Below, in pieces: positions 8,073-16,439 of a stretch of DNA of 64,000 nt (the first letter of the stretch is position 1; every line of letters begins with the position of its first letter). This DNA comes from CAVZOY01 sp963777095. Its GTDB lineage: Bacteria; Actinomycetota; Actinomycetes; Mycobacteriales; Geodermatophilaceae. The notes beneath the pieces are model-generated. The model did no database searches, was not told where the DNA came from, and saw only the letters and a program-made list of their open reading frames with translations. A program made the position numbers and the translations under genes. The stretch lies in the NCBI GenBank assembly GCA_963777095.1, contig CAVZOY010000006.1:1116001-1180000 (forward strand), written 5' to 3'.

Positions 8073-9253
8073 GCGACGGAACCGTCCGCCCGCTGCGCGA
8101 CGACGAGCTCCCCGACGCGTGGGAACTCGGCCGGGTCACCTTCGGCGGCCCGCCGGAACCGCCGCCGATCGCCGTGCAGCCGGTGGCCGGCTGGGAGCGC
8201 CTCGGTGCCTTCGACGCCCGCGGCCGCCTGGTCGGCAAGGCCACCGACCTCGGCCACGAGCAGTGGTGGGGCGGCCGCCGGGTGCCCACGGCCGACGTCG
8301 GCGGGGTCGCCGTCGCGACCGAGGCGCGCGGTGCCGGCGTCGGCCGGCTGCTGCTGACGACGCTGCTCGAGCGGGCTCGCGAGCGCGGGGCCGCGGTCAG
8401 CGCGCTCTACCCGACGGTGTCGGCCGTCTACCGGTCGCTGGGCTGGGAGGTGGCCGGCGTCCTGCGTGAGGTCGACCTCGACACCGCCGCGCTGCCACGG
8501 GACGTGCCTCCCGGCGTGCGCCTGGTGCACGCGGAGACCGGCGACCTGCCGGCGGTGCAGGAGCTCTACACCGCCGTGGCGCAGGCGCACGACGGCCTGC
8601 TCACCCGGACCGGAGGTGCCTACGCGCAGTCGCCCTCCGCTTCCTGGCCGGACGGCGCCGACGGCCTGACCCTCGTGGAGCAGGACGGACGGACCACCGG
8701 GGCGCTCCTCTACGAGCGCGGGCGCGGATACGGCCCCGACGGCCGGCTGACTGCCCACGAGCTGCTGGCCACGACGCCGGAGGCCGCCCGCGCGCTCGCG
8801 GCGGTGCTCGGCGGATGGCAGTCCGTCGTCCATGCAGTGCGGCTGCCGCTGCTCGAGGGCAGCGCCGTGGACGCCGTGCTCCCCGTCGAGCGGGCACGGC
8901 CGGTGCGGACCGACGCCTGGATGCACCGCCCGGTCGACGTCGTCCGGGCGGTCGAGGCGCGCGGCTGGCCGGCGCACGTGCGCGGCAGTGTCGCCTTCGC
9001 GCTCCGGGACGACGCCGCGCCGTGGAACGCCGGCGACTGGCGCCTGACCGTGGCGGACGGCGAGGGGCGGCTGGAGCGCACGGACGGGCCGACCGATCTG
9101 GACCTGGACGTCCGCGGCTTCGCCGTCCTCTACTGCGGAGCCACCACCGGTCGTGCCTGCGCGCAGGCCGGGCTCGCCGGCGGAACCACGGACCCGGCCG
9201 CGCTCGACCTCCTGGCCGCCGGGCCGCGTGCCGTCCTGCTCGACTACTTCTAG
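8069..9253 (+). CDS. Eis-like GNAT N-acetyltransferase
   Basis: 394 residues, the usual Eis length. The N-terminal GNAT domain carries GGVAVATEARGAGVGRLLL, the acetyl-CoA pyrophosphate loop, and LYPTVSAVYRSLGWE. A second GNAT-like domain and a C-terminal sterol-carrier-like domain (LDLDVRGFAVLYCGATTGRACAQAG) follow. The chain ends in LLDYF; in Eis proteins the C-terminal Phe carboxylate acts as catalytic base, so the exact end supports an active enzyme. Family members acetylate aminoglycosides or protein lysines at several positions. Start GTG 8069 overlaps the MFS stop. Confidence 0.88.
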   Translation: MSDGTVRPLRDDELPDAWELGRVTFGGPPEPPPIAVQPVAGWERLGAFDARGRLVGKATDLGHEQWWGGRRVPTADVGGVAVATEARGAGVGRLLLTTLLERARERGAAVSALYPTVSAVYRSLGWEVAGVLREVDLDTAALPRDVPPGVRLVHAETGDLPAVQELYTAVAQAHDGLLTRTGGAYAQSPSASWPDGADGLTLVEQDGRTTGALLYERGRGYGPDGRLTAHELLATTPEAARALAAVLGGWQSVVHAVRLPLLEGSAVDAVLPVERARPVRTDAWMHRPVDVVRAVEARGWPAHVRGSVAFALRDDAAPWNAGDWRLTVADGEGRLERTDGPTDLDLDVRGFAVLYCGATTGRACAQAGLAGGTTDPAALDLLAAGPRAVLLDYF

Positions 9254-9336
9254 GAACCCGCTCGCCCGGTTGAGCACCCGGTCGCCGGGTAGGGCAGCGC
9301 GCCGGACGACCCACCGAAACCCCAGGAGGACCCCGC

Positions 9337-10173
9337 ATGGCATCCGTGCCGAACATCCGGCTCAACAACGGCGTCGAGATCCCGCAACTGGGCTTCGGCG
9401 TCTTCCTGGTCGAGCCGGACAAGTGCGTCGAGGCGGTCACGAACGCGCTGGAGGTCGGCTACCGGCACATCGACACCGCGGAGATGTACGGCAACGAGAA
9501 GGAGGTCGGCGAGGCGATCCGTCGCTCGGGCCTCGACCGCTCCGACGTGTTCGTCACGAGCAAGCTCAACAACAACAAGCACGCCCCGGACGACGCCCTG
9601 AAGGCTTTCGACCGCACCCTCGAGGACCTCGGGTTCGACTACCTCGACCTGTTCCTCGTCCACTGGCCGCTGCCCGACATCGACGTCGACTACGTCGACA
9701 CGTGGAAGGCGATGGAGCAGATCTCCGCGAGCGGTCGCTGCCGGGCGATCGGCGTCTCCAACTTCCACGAGCACCACCTGCAGCGGCTCTTCGACGCGAC
9801 GGAGACCGTGCCCGCGATCAACCAGATCGAGATCAGCCCGTACCTGACCCAGGACCCGCTGCGCGCGTTCAACCAGGAGCACGGGATCGCCGTCGAGGCG
9901 TGGTCACCGATCGCGCGCGGCAAGGTCAACGACGACCCGGCGATCCAGCAGGTCGCCGAGAGCGTCGGCCGCACGCCGGCGCAGGTCACGCTGCGCTGGC
10001 ACGTGCAGCGCGGCGACATCGTCTTCCCGAAGTCGATCAAGCGCGAGCGCATGGAGGAGAACTTCGCCCTCTTCGACTTCGAGCTCGACGAGGCGGCGAT
10101 GGCGGCGCTGAGCGCCCTGGACCGTGGCGAGCGGACCGGCCCGAACCCGGACGAGTTCAACCACATCCCCTGA
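9337..10173 (+). CDS. Aldo/keto reductase
   Basis: 278 residues, a complete TIM-barrel reductase. The catalytic tetrad is visible as D46 and Y51 (HIDTAEMYGNE), K76 (VTSKLNNNK) and H109 (DLFLVHWP). FPKSIKRERMEENFALFDFEL is the NADPH phosphate-binding strand. It belongs to the 2,5-diketo-D-gluconate reductase-like group; the substrate is not predictable. AGGAGG lies seven bases before ATG 9337. A palindromic element follows the stop directly. Confidence 0.93.
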   Translation: MASVPNIRLNNGVEIPQLGFGVFLVEPDKCVEAVTNALEVGYRHIDTAEMYGNEKEVGEAIRRSGLDRSDVFVTSKLNNNKHAPDDALKAFDRTLEDLGFDYLDLFLVHWPLPDIDVDYVDTWKAMEQISASGRCRAIGVSNFHEHHLQRLFDATETVPAINQIEISPYLTQDPLRAFNQEHGIAVEAWSPIARGKVNDDPAIQQVAESVGRTPAQVTLRWHVQRGDIVFPKSIKRERMEENFALFDFELDEAAMAALSALDRGERTGPNPDEFNHIP

Positions 10174-10179
10174 GGCTGT

Positions 10180-10218
10180 GGAGTGGATTCGTAGGCGCTA
10201 CGCCTACGAATCCACTCC
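10180..10218. repeat. Palindromic element A, copy 1
   Basis: Perfect inverted repeat with arms GGAGTGGATTCGTAGGCG (10180-10197) and its complement (10201-10218) around a 3-base loop. It starts seven bases after the aldo/keto reductase stop. A second copy with compensatory base changes lies at 14301-14343, so the two bracket the PadR/ABC operon. It could act as a transcription terminator, although no T tract follows, or as a mobile palindromic repeat. Confidence 0.9.
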
Positions 10219-10241
10219 GGTGGGCGCGCCTCTTCCCCTAG

Positions 10242-10269
10242 GGATACCGAGTATGCATACTCCGTATCC
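10242..10269. promoter_or_regulatory. Operator dyad directly before padR-like gene
   Basis: A 28-base dyad ends at the base before ATG 10270. The core GAGTATGCATACTC (10249-10262) is a perfect palindrome, flanked by GGATAC on the left and GTATCC on the right. Its position suggests autorepression by the PadR protein; a leaderless or very short leader transcript is likely. Binding is inferred from position and symmetry. Confidence 0.65.
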
Positions 10270-10860
10270 ATGTCCATCAAGTTCGGGTTGCTCGCCCTCC
10301 TCGAGCGCGGCCCCAGTCACGGCTACCAGCTCCGCGCGGACTTCGACGCGGCGACCGGCGCCGCGTGGCCGCTGAACGTCGGGCAGGTCTACACGACGCT
10401 GGACCGCCTCGAACGCGACGGACTCGTCGCGCAGGACGGCGACCCGGACGCCGAGGGCCGCATCGCCTACCGCATCACCGACGACGGACGGCGCGAGCTG
10501 ACCGCGTGGTTCGGCTCGCCGGTGAGCGCGAGGAGTGCGCCGCGCGACGAGCTCTCGATCAAGCTCGCGCTGGCGGTGACCACTCCGGGCGTCGACGTGC
10601 TGAGCGTGGTGCAGACGCAGCGCACCGCGACCATGACCGGCCTGCAGGAGCTGACCCGGCTCAAGGCGCGGGCGACCGACCCCGAGGCCGACCTCGCCTG
10701 GTCCCTGGTCCTCGACTCGCTGGTGTTCCGCGCCGAGGCGGAGATCCGCTGGCTCGACCACTGCGAGGCGCGGGTCGCCCGTGCCGCGGCCGCGCGGCCG
10801 CAGCCGGCCGCCGCGACCGCGCCGGCGTCCGAGCCGGCCGGGAAGCGGGCGCGGCGATGA
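10270..10860 (+). CDS. PadR-family transcriptional regulator
   Basis: 196 residues. The N-terminal winged helix is of PadR type: FGLLALLERGPSHGYQLRADF, then VGQVYTTLDRLERDGLVAQDG and the wing RIAYRITDDGRRELTAWF. A C-terminal helical dimerisation region and an Ala/Pro-rich tail follow. PadR proteins typically repress a neighbouring transporter or detoxification gene and release on binding a hydrophobic ligand. It overlaps the ABC ATPase gene by four bases, so it probably controls the operon it heads. Confidence 0.9.
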   Translation: MSIKFGLLALLERGPSHGYQLRADFDAATGAAWPLNVGQVYTTLDRLERDGLVAQDGDPDAEGRIAYRITDDGRRELTAWFGSPVSARSAPRDELSIKLALAVTTPGVDVLSVVQTQRTATMTGLQELTRLKARATDPEADLAWSLVLDSLVFRAEAEIRWLDHCEARVARAAAARPQPAAATAPASEPAGKRARR

Positions 10861-11584
10861 GCGCCCCGGTGCTGCTGCTCTCCGGCGTCACCCGGGAGCA
10901 TCAGCAGGGCGAGACCGTCGTCCACGCGCTGTGCGGCGTGGACCTCGCCGTGCAGGCCGGTGAGCTCGTCGCCGTGATGGGGCCGTCCGGCTCCGGCAAG
11001 TCCACGCTCCTGCACCTCGCGGGCGGGCTGGACAGCCCGACCTCGGGCACGTGTTCGTCGAGGGCCGCGACCTGGCCGGGCTCAAGCCCGCGGAGGTGGC
11101 GGCGGTCCGCCGGCGCAGCGCCGGCTACGTCTTCCAGGACCTCAACCTGATCCCGGCGCTCACGGCGCTGGAGAACGTCTCGCTCCCCCGCGAACTGGAC
11201 GGCGTCGGTGGGCGTCGCGCCCGCGCGGAGGCGCAGGCCGCGCTCGACGAACTGGGGGTCGGCGAGTTGGCCGGGCGCTTCCCGGACGACATGTCCGGGG
11301 GCCAGCAGCAGCGGGTGGCCATCGCCCGGGCGCTGGTCGGCCCGCGGCGGCTGCTGCTCGCCGACGAGCCCACCGGGGCGTTGGACTCCGCCACGGGCGA
11401 GGAGATCCTGCGGGTGCTGCGGGCGCGCTGCGAGGCCGGCGCCGCCGGGGTGCTGGTCACCCACGACGCCCGGCACGCGGCCTGGGCCGACCGCGTGGTC
11501 TTCCTCCGGGACGGCGTCGTCGTCGACCAGAGCGGGCCCGCGGCGGACGTCGAGTCGCTGCTCGCGCCCGGCGGCGCGCGGTGA
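10857..11584 (+). CDS. MacB/LolD-type ABC transporter ATP-binding protein, frameshifted near 11048
   Basis: About 242 residues when a missing base near 11048 is restored (SPTSGT, then VFVEGRDLAGL). Walker A is GPSGSGKST in the first frame; the second frame has the Q-loop region GYVFQDLNLIPALTALENV, signature MSGGQQQRVAIARAL, Walker B LLLADEPTGALDS and LVTHD. Sequence is typical of ATPases that pair with FtsX/MacB permeases. The break lies between Walker A and the Q loop, so if real the gene is dead; surrounding coding quality argues for a sequence error. Confidence 0.85.
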
Positions 11585-14358
11585 GTCTCGTCCTGACCCC
11601 GCCGGAGCAGGCCGCGCCGGCGCCGTCCGCCCCCGCCCCGCGGCCGGGCCGGTTCGCCGCCTGGTTGGTGCGGTGGCGGCTCGCGCTGCGCCTCGCCCGC
11701 CGCGACGCCCGCCGCGCCAAGGGCCGGACGGTGCTGGTCCTGCTCATGGTCGGCCTGCCGATCACCGCGATCGTCGCGGCGGACACCCTGTACCGGACCA
11801 ACGACGTCACGGCGATCGAGTCCCTCCCCAGCCGGTTGGGCTCCGCCGACGCCGCCATCCAGGGCGTCGCTCGGGAGCGGATCTACGCGGACCCGGTCTG
11901 GGGCGGCGCCTACGAGGAGCCGACCGAGCTGGCTCAGGACTGGACCGCCGAGGAGGTGCGGCAGCTCCTGCCGCCCGGGTCCGAGGTCGTCGAGCGGCAG
12001 GTCGGCGCGACCGTCTTCCGCACGGGCATCGGTTACGCCTACGCCCAGGCCTACGTCGACGACCTGCAGCTACCGATCCGCGACCACGCGTTCGAGGTCG
12101 TGACGGGCCGCGTGCCGGACCGTACCGGCGAGGTGGCGATCAGCCAGTCGATCGCGGAGCGCGGCCTGGGGGTGGGCGACCCTCTGGAGGTCACCCGCGA
12201 CGACGTCCCGCTGACCGTCGTCGGCGTGCTCACGACCGTGGGGGAATCCGGCGATCCGTTCCTCGTCCTCCCCCCGGGGTCCGCGGAGCTGCTCCCGGAC
12301 CGGTCGACGGAGTTCTTCGCCTCGGTCCCGGCCGGATTGGACTGGCCGGCCGTCCAGGAGCTCAACGCGCAGGGCCTGGCCGTCGTCTCGCGGGACGTCG
12401 TGCTCGACCCGCCGCCCGCTGCGGAGACCGTTCCGCCGGGCTGGGAGGACGCCGGCTACTCCGATCTCGCGGCGGAGCAGGTCGCCGTCCTGGCGCTGAT
12501 CGTGGCGGCACTGGTGCTCCAGGTCGTGCTGCTGGCGGGCCCGGCGTTCGCCGTCGGCCTGCGGCGGCAGCGCCGTGACCTGGCGCTGCTCGCCGCCAGC
12601 GGCGGAACGCCGGCCGACCTGCGCCGCGCCGTGCTGGCCTCCGGCCTCGTGCTGGGCGGCGGCGCAGCGCTCGCGGGGGCGTTGCTCGGCGTCGGACTCG
12701 CCCGGCTCGGTGCCGTCGTGATCGAGGACAGGACGACGTACAGCCTGGGCCCGTTCGAGGTCCCGCCTCTCGACGTGGTGGGGGTGGTGCTCGTCGGTTC
12801 CCTCGCCGGCCTCGCGGCGGCGTACGTGCCGGCCCGGCAGGCGGCTCGCACCGACGTCGTCACCACGCTGACCGGTCGGCGGGGGCAGGTGCGCAGCTCG
12901 TGGCGGCTGCCCGTCCTCGGCGTCCTCGTGGCCGCCGCCGGTCTGGCGCTGACGGTGCTCGGCGCGCGGGGTACCGAGCTCGCGGTGGCCGGCGGCGCGG
13001 TGCTGCTCGTCGTCGGCGTCGTCCTGACCACGCCGTGGCTGGTCGGCCTGCTCGCGCCGCTCGCCGGCCGGCTGCCGGTCGCCGGGCGGCTGGCCCTCCG
13101 GGACGCCACCCGCAACCGGACCCGTACCGCCCCGGCGGTCGCCGCCGTGATGGCCACCGTCGCCGGGATCACGACGCTCGCGATCGGCAGCGCCAGTGAC
13201 AGCGCCCAGGGGCGGCGGGACTACGTGCCGCAGCTCGCGATGGGCACGGCCCTCATCAGCGCGTCCGACACCGACCAGGAGGGGTGGGCGGCGCTGGCCC
13301 GGACGGTCGAGCGGCAGGTGCCGGGCCGGCCGGTGGCCGAGCTGCGCGCCATGGCCTGGAACGACCAGGACCCCCGCGAGGTCTGGGTCGTCCGACCCGG
13401 CGCCACGGGTCCGCTGGTCGAGTCGGCCTGGTCCGACATGTCGGGCGTCTTCTCCCCCGCCACCGGCCAGATCGCGCTGCTGGACGAGGCCGGCATGGCC
13501 GCGATGACCTCGGCGGAGGTCCGCGACGCGGCCGTGGCGGGGCTGCGCTCCGGCCGGGCCGTGGTCTTCGGCACGGGGGCGGTCGAGGACGGGCGGGTGA
13601 CCGTCGAGGTCACCCGGCCGACCGGGACGACGCCGGAGTCGTTGGCGCGGGTCGAGCTGCCCGCGGTCGAGATCGCACCCCCGGGCGAGACGCGGCAGCT
13701 GCTGGTGCCGGGCAGCGTCGTCGTGCCGCCCGCGCTCGCCGACCGCATGCCCGTCGAATTCACGCTCTCGAACCTGCTTGTCGGCTCTCCCGAGGAGCCG
13801 GTCACCGCGGCGGAGGAGACCCGGCTGCGGGAGGCGGTCACCGCGCTCACCAGCGAGTCCGGGGTCTACGTCGAGCGGGGCTGGTCCGACGACCTGCGGG
13901 TGGCTCGCCTGCTCCTGGTCCTGGTGGGTGGTGCGCTCGTGCTGATCGCCACGCTGACGGCGACCGGGCTGGCCGTCGCCGACGCCCGGCCCGACCACGC
14001 CACGCTCGCCGCGATCGGCGCCGCGCCGCGGACGCGGCGGCTGATGGCGATGGGGTCGGCCGCGGTGATCGGCCTCACCGGTGCGGTGCTCGGGGTGCTG
14101 GCCGGCCTGGCGCCGGGCATCGCCGTCGCCTATCCGCTCACCACCGAGTTCTACGGCTCGGGCCGCGGCGCGATGGTCGTCATCCCGTGGGACCTGCTGG
14201 CCGCGGTCGCGATCGGGGTGCCGCTGCTCGCGGTGCTGGTGACCGGCCTCGCCGTCCGGTCGCGGCTGCCGATGGTCACCCGCATCGCAGGGCTGACGGG
14301 GCGGAGTGGATTCGTGGGCGTGACACCCACGAATCCACTCCGCCTCAGTCGGTCGTGA
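11581..14358 (+). CDS. Large FtsX-like ABC transporter permease
   Basis: 925 residues. A first membrane helix lies near residues 45-70, then an extracytoplasmic region, and two clusters of FtsX-type helices (about 300-480, including DLALLAASGGTPADLRRAV, and 770-920, including DHATLAAIGAAPRTRRLMA). This is the duplicated architecture of actinobacterial ABC3 permeases that export or mechanically act on envelope substrates. The C-terminal residues after IAGLTG are encoded inside palindromic element A copy 2, and the stop lies just beyond it. It overlaps the ATPase gene by four bases and the convergent DUF3097 gene by 14 bases. Confidence 0.88.
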   Translation: MSLVLTPPEQAAPAPSAPAPRPGRFAAWLVRWRLALRLARRDARRAKGRTVLVLLMVGLPITAIVAADTLYRTNDVTAIESLPSRLGSADAAIQGVARERIYADPVWGGAYEEPTELAQDWTAEEVRQLLPPGSEVVERQVGATVFRTGIGYAYAQAYVDDLQLPIRDHAFEVVTGRVPDRTGEVAISQSIAERGLGVGDPLEVTRDDVPLTVVGVLTTVGESGDPFLVLPPGSAELLPDRSTEFFASVPAGLDWPAVQELNAQGLAVVSRDVVLDPPPAAETVPPGWEDAGYSDLAAEQVAVLALIVAALVLQVVLLAGPAFAVGLRRQRRDLALLAASGGTPADLRRAVLASGLVLGGGAALAGALLGVGLARLGAVVIEDRTTYSLGPFEVPPLDVVGVVLVGSLAGLAAAYVPARQAARTDVVTTLTGRRGQVRSSWRLPVLGVLVAAAGLALTVLGARGTELAVAGGAVLLVVGVVLTTPWLVGLLAPLAGRLPVAGRLALRDATRNRTRTAPAVAAVMATVAGITTLAIGSASDSAQGRRDYVPQLAMGTALISASDTDQEGWAALARTVERQVPGRPVAELRAMAWNDQDPREVWVVRPGATGPLVESAWSDMSGVFSPATGQIALLDEAGMAAMTSAEVRDAAVAGLRSGRAVVFGTGAVEDGRVTVEVTRPTGTTPESLARVELPAVEIAPPGETRQLLVPGSVVVPPALADRMPVEFTLSNLLVGSPEEPVTAAEETRLREAVTALTSESGVYVERGWSDDLRVARLLLVLVGGALVLIATLTATGLAVADARPDHATLAAIGAAPRTRRLMAMGSAAVIGLTGAVLGVLAGLAPGIAVAYPLTTEFYGSGRGAMVVIPWDLLAAVAIGVPLLAVLVTGLAVRSRLPMVTRIAGLTGRSGFVGVTPTNPLRLSRS
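14301..14343. repeat. Palindromic element A, copy 2 (inside a coding end)
   Basis: Arms of 18 bases, 14301-14318 and 14326-14343, with a 7-base loop. The core GGAGTGGATTCGTGGG differs from copy 1 at a position where the opposite arm has changed to match (A-T in copy 1, G-C here). It is translated in frame as the tail of the FtsX permease and lies three bases past the stop of the convergent DUF3097 gene. Confidence 0.9.
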
Positions 14359-15155
14359 CGAAGTCGATGAGCTCCTCGACCCGGCCGATGAGGGTCGGCT
14401 CGAGGTCGGTCCAGGTGCGCACGCGGGCGAGGATGCGCTGCGCCCACACGTAGCCGGTGTCGTCCTCCCACCCCAGGCGGCGGCAGACGCCCTCCTTCCA
14501 GGGCTCGCCCTTCGGCACGGTCGGCCACGCGCGGATGCCGACCACCGACGGCTTGACCGCCTGCCAGATGTCGATGAACGGGTGACCGACGACCAGTGCG
14601 TGCGTCGCCGGTGATCTGCTGGGCGATCCGCGACTCCTTGGAGCCGGTCACCAGGTGGTCGACCAGGACGCCCAGCCGGCGTCCGGACGACGGGCGGAAC
14701 TCCCGCACGATCGCCGGCAGGTCGTCGACCCCGTGCAGCGGCTCGACGACGACGCCCTCGATGCGCAGGTCGTGACCCCAGACCTTCTCCACCAGCTCGG
14801 CGTCGTGCTTGCCCTCGACGTAGATGCGGCCCTCGCGCGCGACGCGGGCGCGGGCGCCGGCCACGAAGGTGGATCCGGACGCGCTCCGGGCCGGCCCGGC
14901 CGGTGCCCTGGGCTTCGGGCGCACGAGGACGACCGGTCGTCCGTCGACCCAGAAGCCGGGGCCGAGTGGGTAGGCGCGCACGCGGCCGTTCCGGTCCTCG
15001 AGATGGACGACGTCCTTCTCGCAGCGGACGACCGCGCCGACGAAGCCCGAGCTCGGGTCCTCGACGACGACGTCGTGCTCGGCCTCGACCTGCGGCACGG
15101 GCTTCTTCTGCGTCCGCGGGTGCACCAGGTTGTCGTAGGGGGAGCGGGGAGGCAC
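14345..15155 (-). CDS. DUF3097 family protein, frameshifted near 14603
   Basis: About 269 residues from GTG 15155 once a shift near 14603 is corrected (RIAQQITGDA, then HALVVGHPFIDIWQAVKP). Conserved segments are VVEDPSSGFVGAVVRCEKDVVHLEDR, IYVEGKHDAELVEKVWGHDLR, LGVLVDHLVTGSKESRI and WEDDTGYVWAQRIL. The family is common in actinobacteria and includes a Toprim-like acidic pattern (VEGKHDAEL, LVDHL), but its function is not established as far as I know. A -10 box lies six bases before the start. Confidence 0.82.
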
Positions 15156-15161
15156 CCGCCG

Positions 15162-15167
15162 ACGCTA
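15162..15167 (-). promoter_or_regulatory. -10 box (TAGCGT) for leaderless DUF3097 gene
   Basis: TAGCGT on the minus strand, six bases before GTG 15155. The rest of the roughly 300-base gap 15156-15459 holds TTGACA at 15390-15395 as a possible -35 for the PRC-barrel gene, and no gene I can support. Confidence 0.5.
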
Positions 15168-15459
15168 GGCACAGCACACCGCTCACCGTGGGAGACGCGC
15201 CGATCGCGGACGGCGACACGCCCGCCGTGCACGGATGAAACGCTCCGTATCGGAATGCGTCACGGTCGGAGCGATCCTCCGCCGACGCCGTGGGACACCG
15301 TCCCTGACCTGCGTGTTCGCGACCGGTCCGGCCGCTGCAATCGGATGTTTGACGCGCCGGACACTTCGGCTCGGAACTGTCGGGTACGTTTGACACGCCC
15401 GGATCGTGCTCACCCATTCGAGCGACAGTCATCCCCTCCCAGAAGAGGAGTTCCACCAC

Positions 15460-16302
15460 ATGATCGGCACCGAGACCCTCGACCGCGTCATCGGCCGCGA
15501 CGTCTACGACGACACCGGGACCAAGATCGGGTCGGCGTCCGAGGTGTACCTGGACGACCAGACCGGTCAGCCCGAGTGGGTGACCGTGAAGACGGGCCTG
15601 TTCGGCACCAAGGAGTCCTTCGTCCCGATCCGCGACGCCGACCTCACCGACGACGGCGTACGCGTGCACGTCTCCAAGGACAAGGTCAAGGACGCCCCGA
15701 CGATCGACACCGACGGGCACCTCTCCCCGCAGGAGGAGGAGCAGCTCTACCGGTACTACGGCCTGGGCGGCACCGAGACCCGCACCGACACCACGACGAC
15801 GACCGGCATGGCCGGCCGCACCGACCGCGACCGTGACGGCGTGTACGACGACGTCGAGGGCCGCACCGTCGGCCACGACACCTCCGGTCCGACGACGGAC
15901 GACGCCATGACCCGCTCGGAGGAGCGGCTCGAGGTCGGCACGCAGCGCGCCGAGGTCGGCCGCGCCCGCCTCCGCAAGTTCGTCGTGACCGAGAACGTCA
16001 CGCAGACCGTTCCGGTCAGCCGCGAGGAGGTCCGGCTCGAGCGCGAGCCCATCACGGACGCCAACGTCGGCCGCGCCATGGACGGGCCCGCCATCAGCGA
16101 GGAGGAGCACGAGGTCGTGCTCCACGCCGAGCAGCCGGTCGTCGCCAAGGAGGCCGTGCCGGTCGAGCGCGTGCGCCTGGACAAGGAGACCGTGACCGAC
16201 CAGGAGACCGTCACCGACTCCGTGCGCAAGGAGCAGATCGAGATGGAGGGCGCCGAGGGCACGGCGCTCGACCGCGACCGGGACGGCCGCATCGGTCGTT
16301 GA
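15460..16302 (+). CDS. PRC-barrel and DUF2382 stress protein
   Basis: 280 residues from ATG 15460, preceded by AAGAGGAG. Residues 1-110 are a PRC-barrel (DRVIGRDVYDDTGTKIGSASEVYLDD, WVTVKTGLFGTKESFVPIRDADL). A Thr/Asp/Gly-rich linker follows, then a DUF2382 domain (about 150-270; EERLEVGTQRAEVGRARLRK, VVLHAEQPVVAKEAVPVERV). These two-domain proteins are abundant in desiccation- and radiation-tolerant actinobacteria and are associated with stress or envelope roles; mechanism unknown. A strong terminator follows the stop. Confidence 0.9.
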   Translation: MIGTETLDRVIGRDVYDDTGTKIGSASEVYLDDQTGQPEWVTVKTGLFGTKESFVPIRDADLTDDGVRVHVSKDKVKDAPTIDTDGHLSPQEEEQLYRYYGLGGTETRTDTTTTTGMAGRTDRDRDGVYDDVEGRTVGHDTSGPTTDDAMTRSEERLEVGTQRAEVGRARLRKFVVTENVTQTVPVSREEVRLEREPITDANVGRAMDGPAISEEEHEVVLHAEQPVVAKEAVPVERVRLDKETVTDQETVTDSVRKEQIEMEGAEGTALDRDRDGRIGR

Positions 16303-16336
16303 TCTCCCGCTCCGCATCCGCGGGGCACCCTGAACG

Positions 16337-16378
16337 ACGGCGGCCGGCCGAGGACCAGACTCGGCCGGCCGCCGTTTC
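16337..16378 (+). terminator. Intrinsic terminator after the PRC-barrel gene
   Basis: A 16-base perfect stem ACGGCGGCCGGCCGAG (16337-16352) pairs with 16360-16375 around a 7-base loop and is followed by TTCTC. It isolates the stress gene from the coxD operon. Confidence 0.9.
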
Positions 16379-16439
16379 TCATGCCCCGAACGTTGCAGTC
16401 GGGCACGGGTCCGTCGCCCCTGGTGGGATGCTCGCTCCT

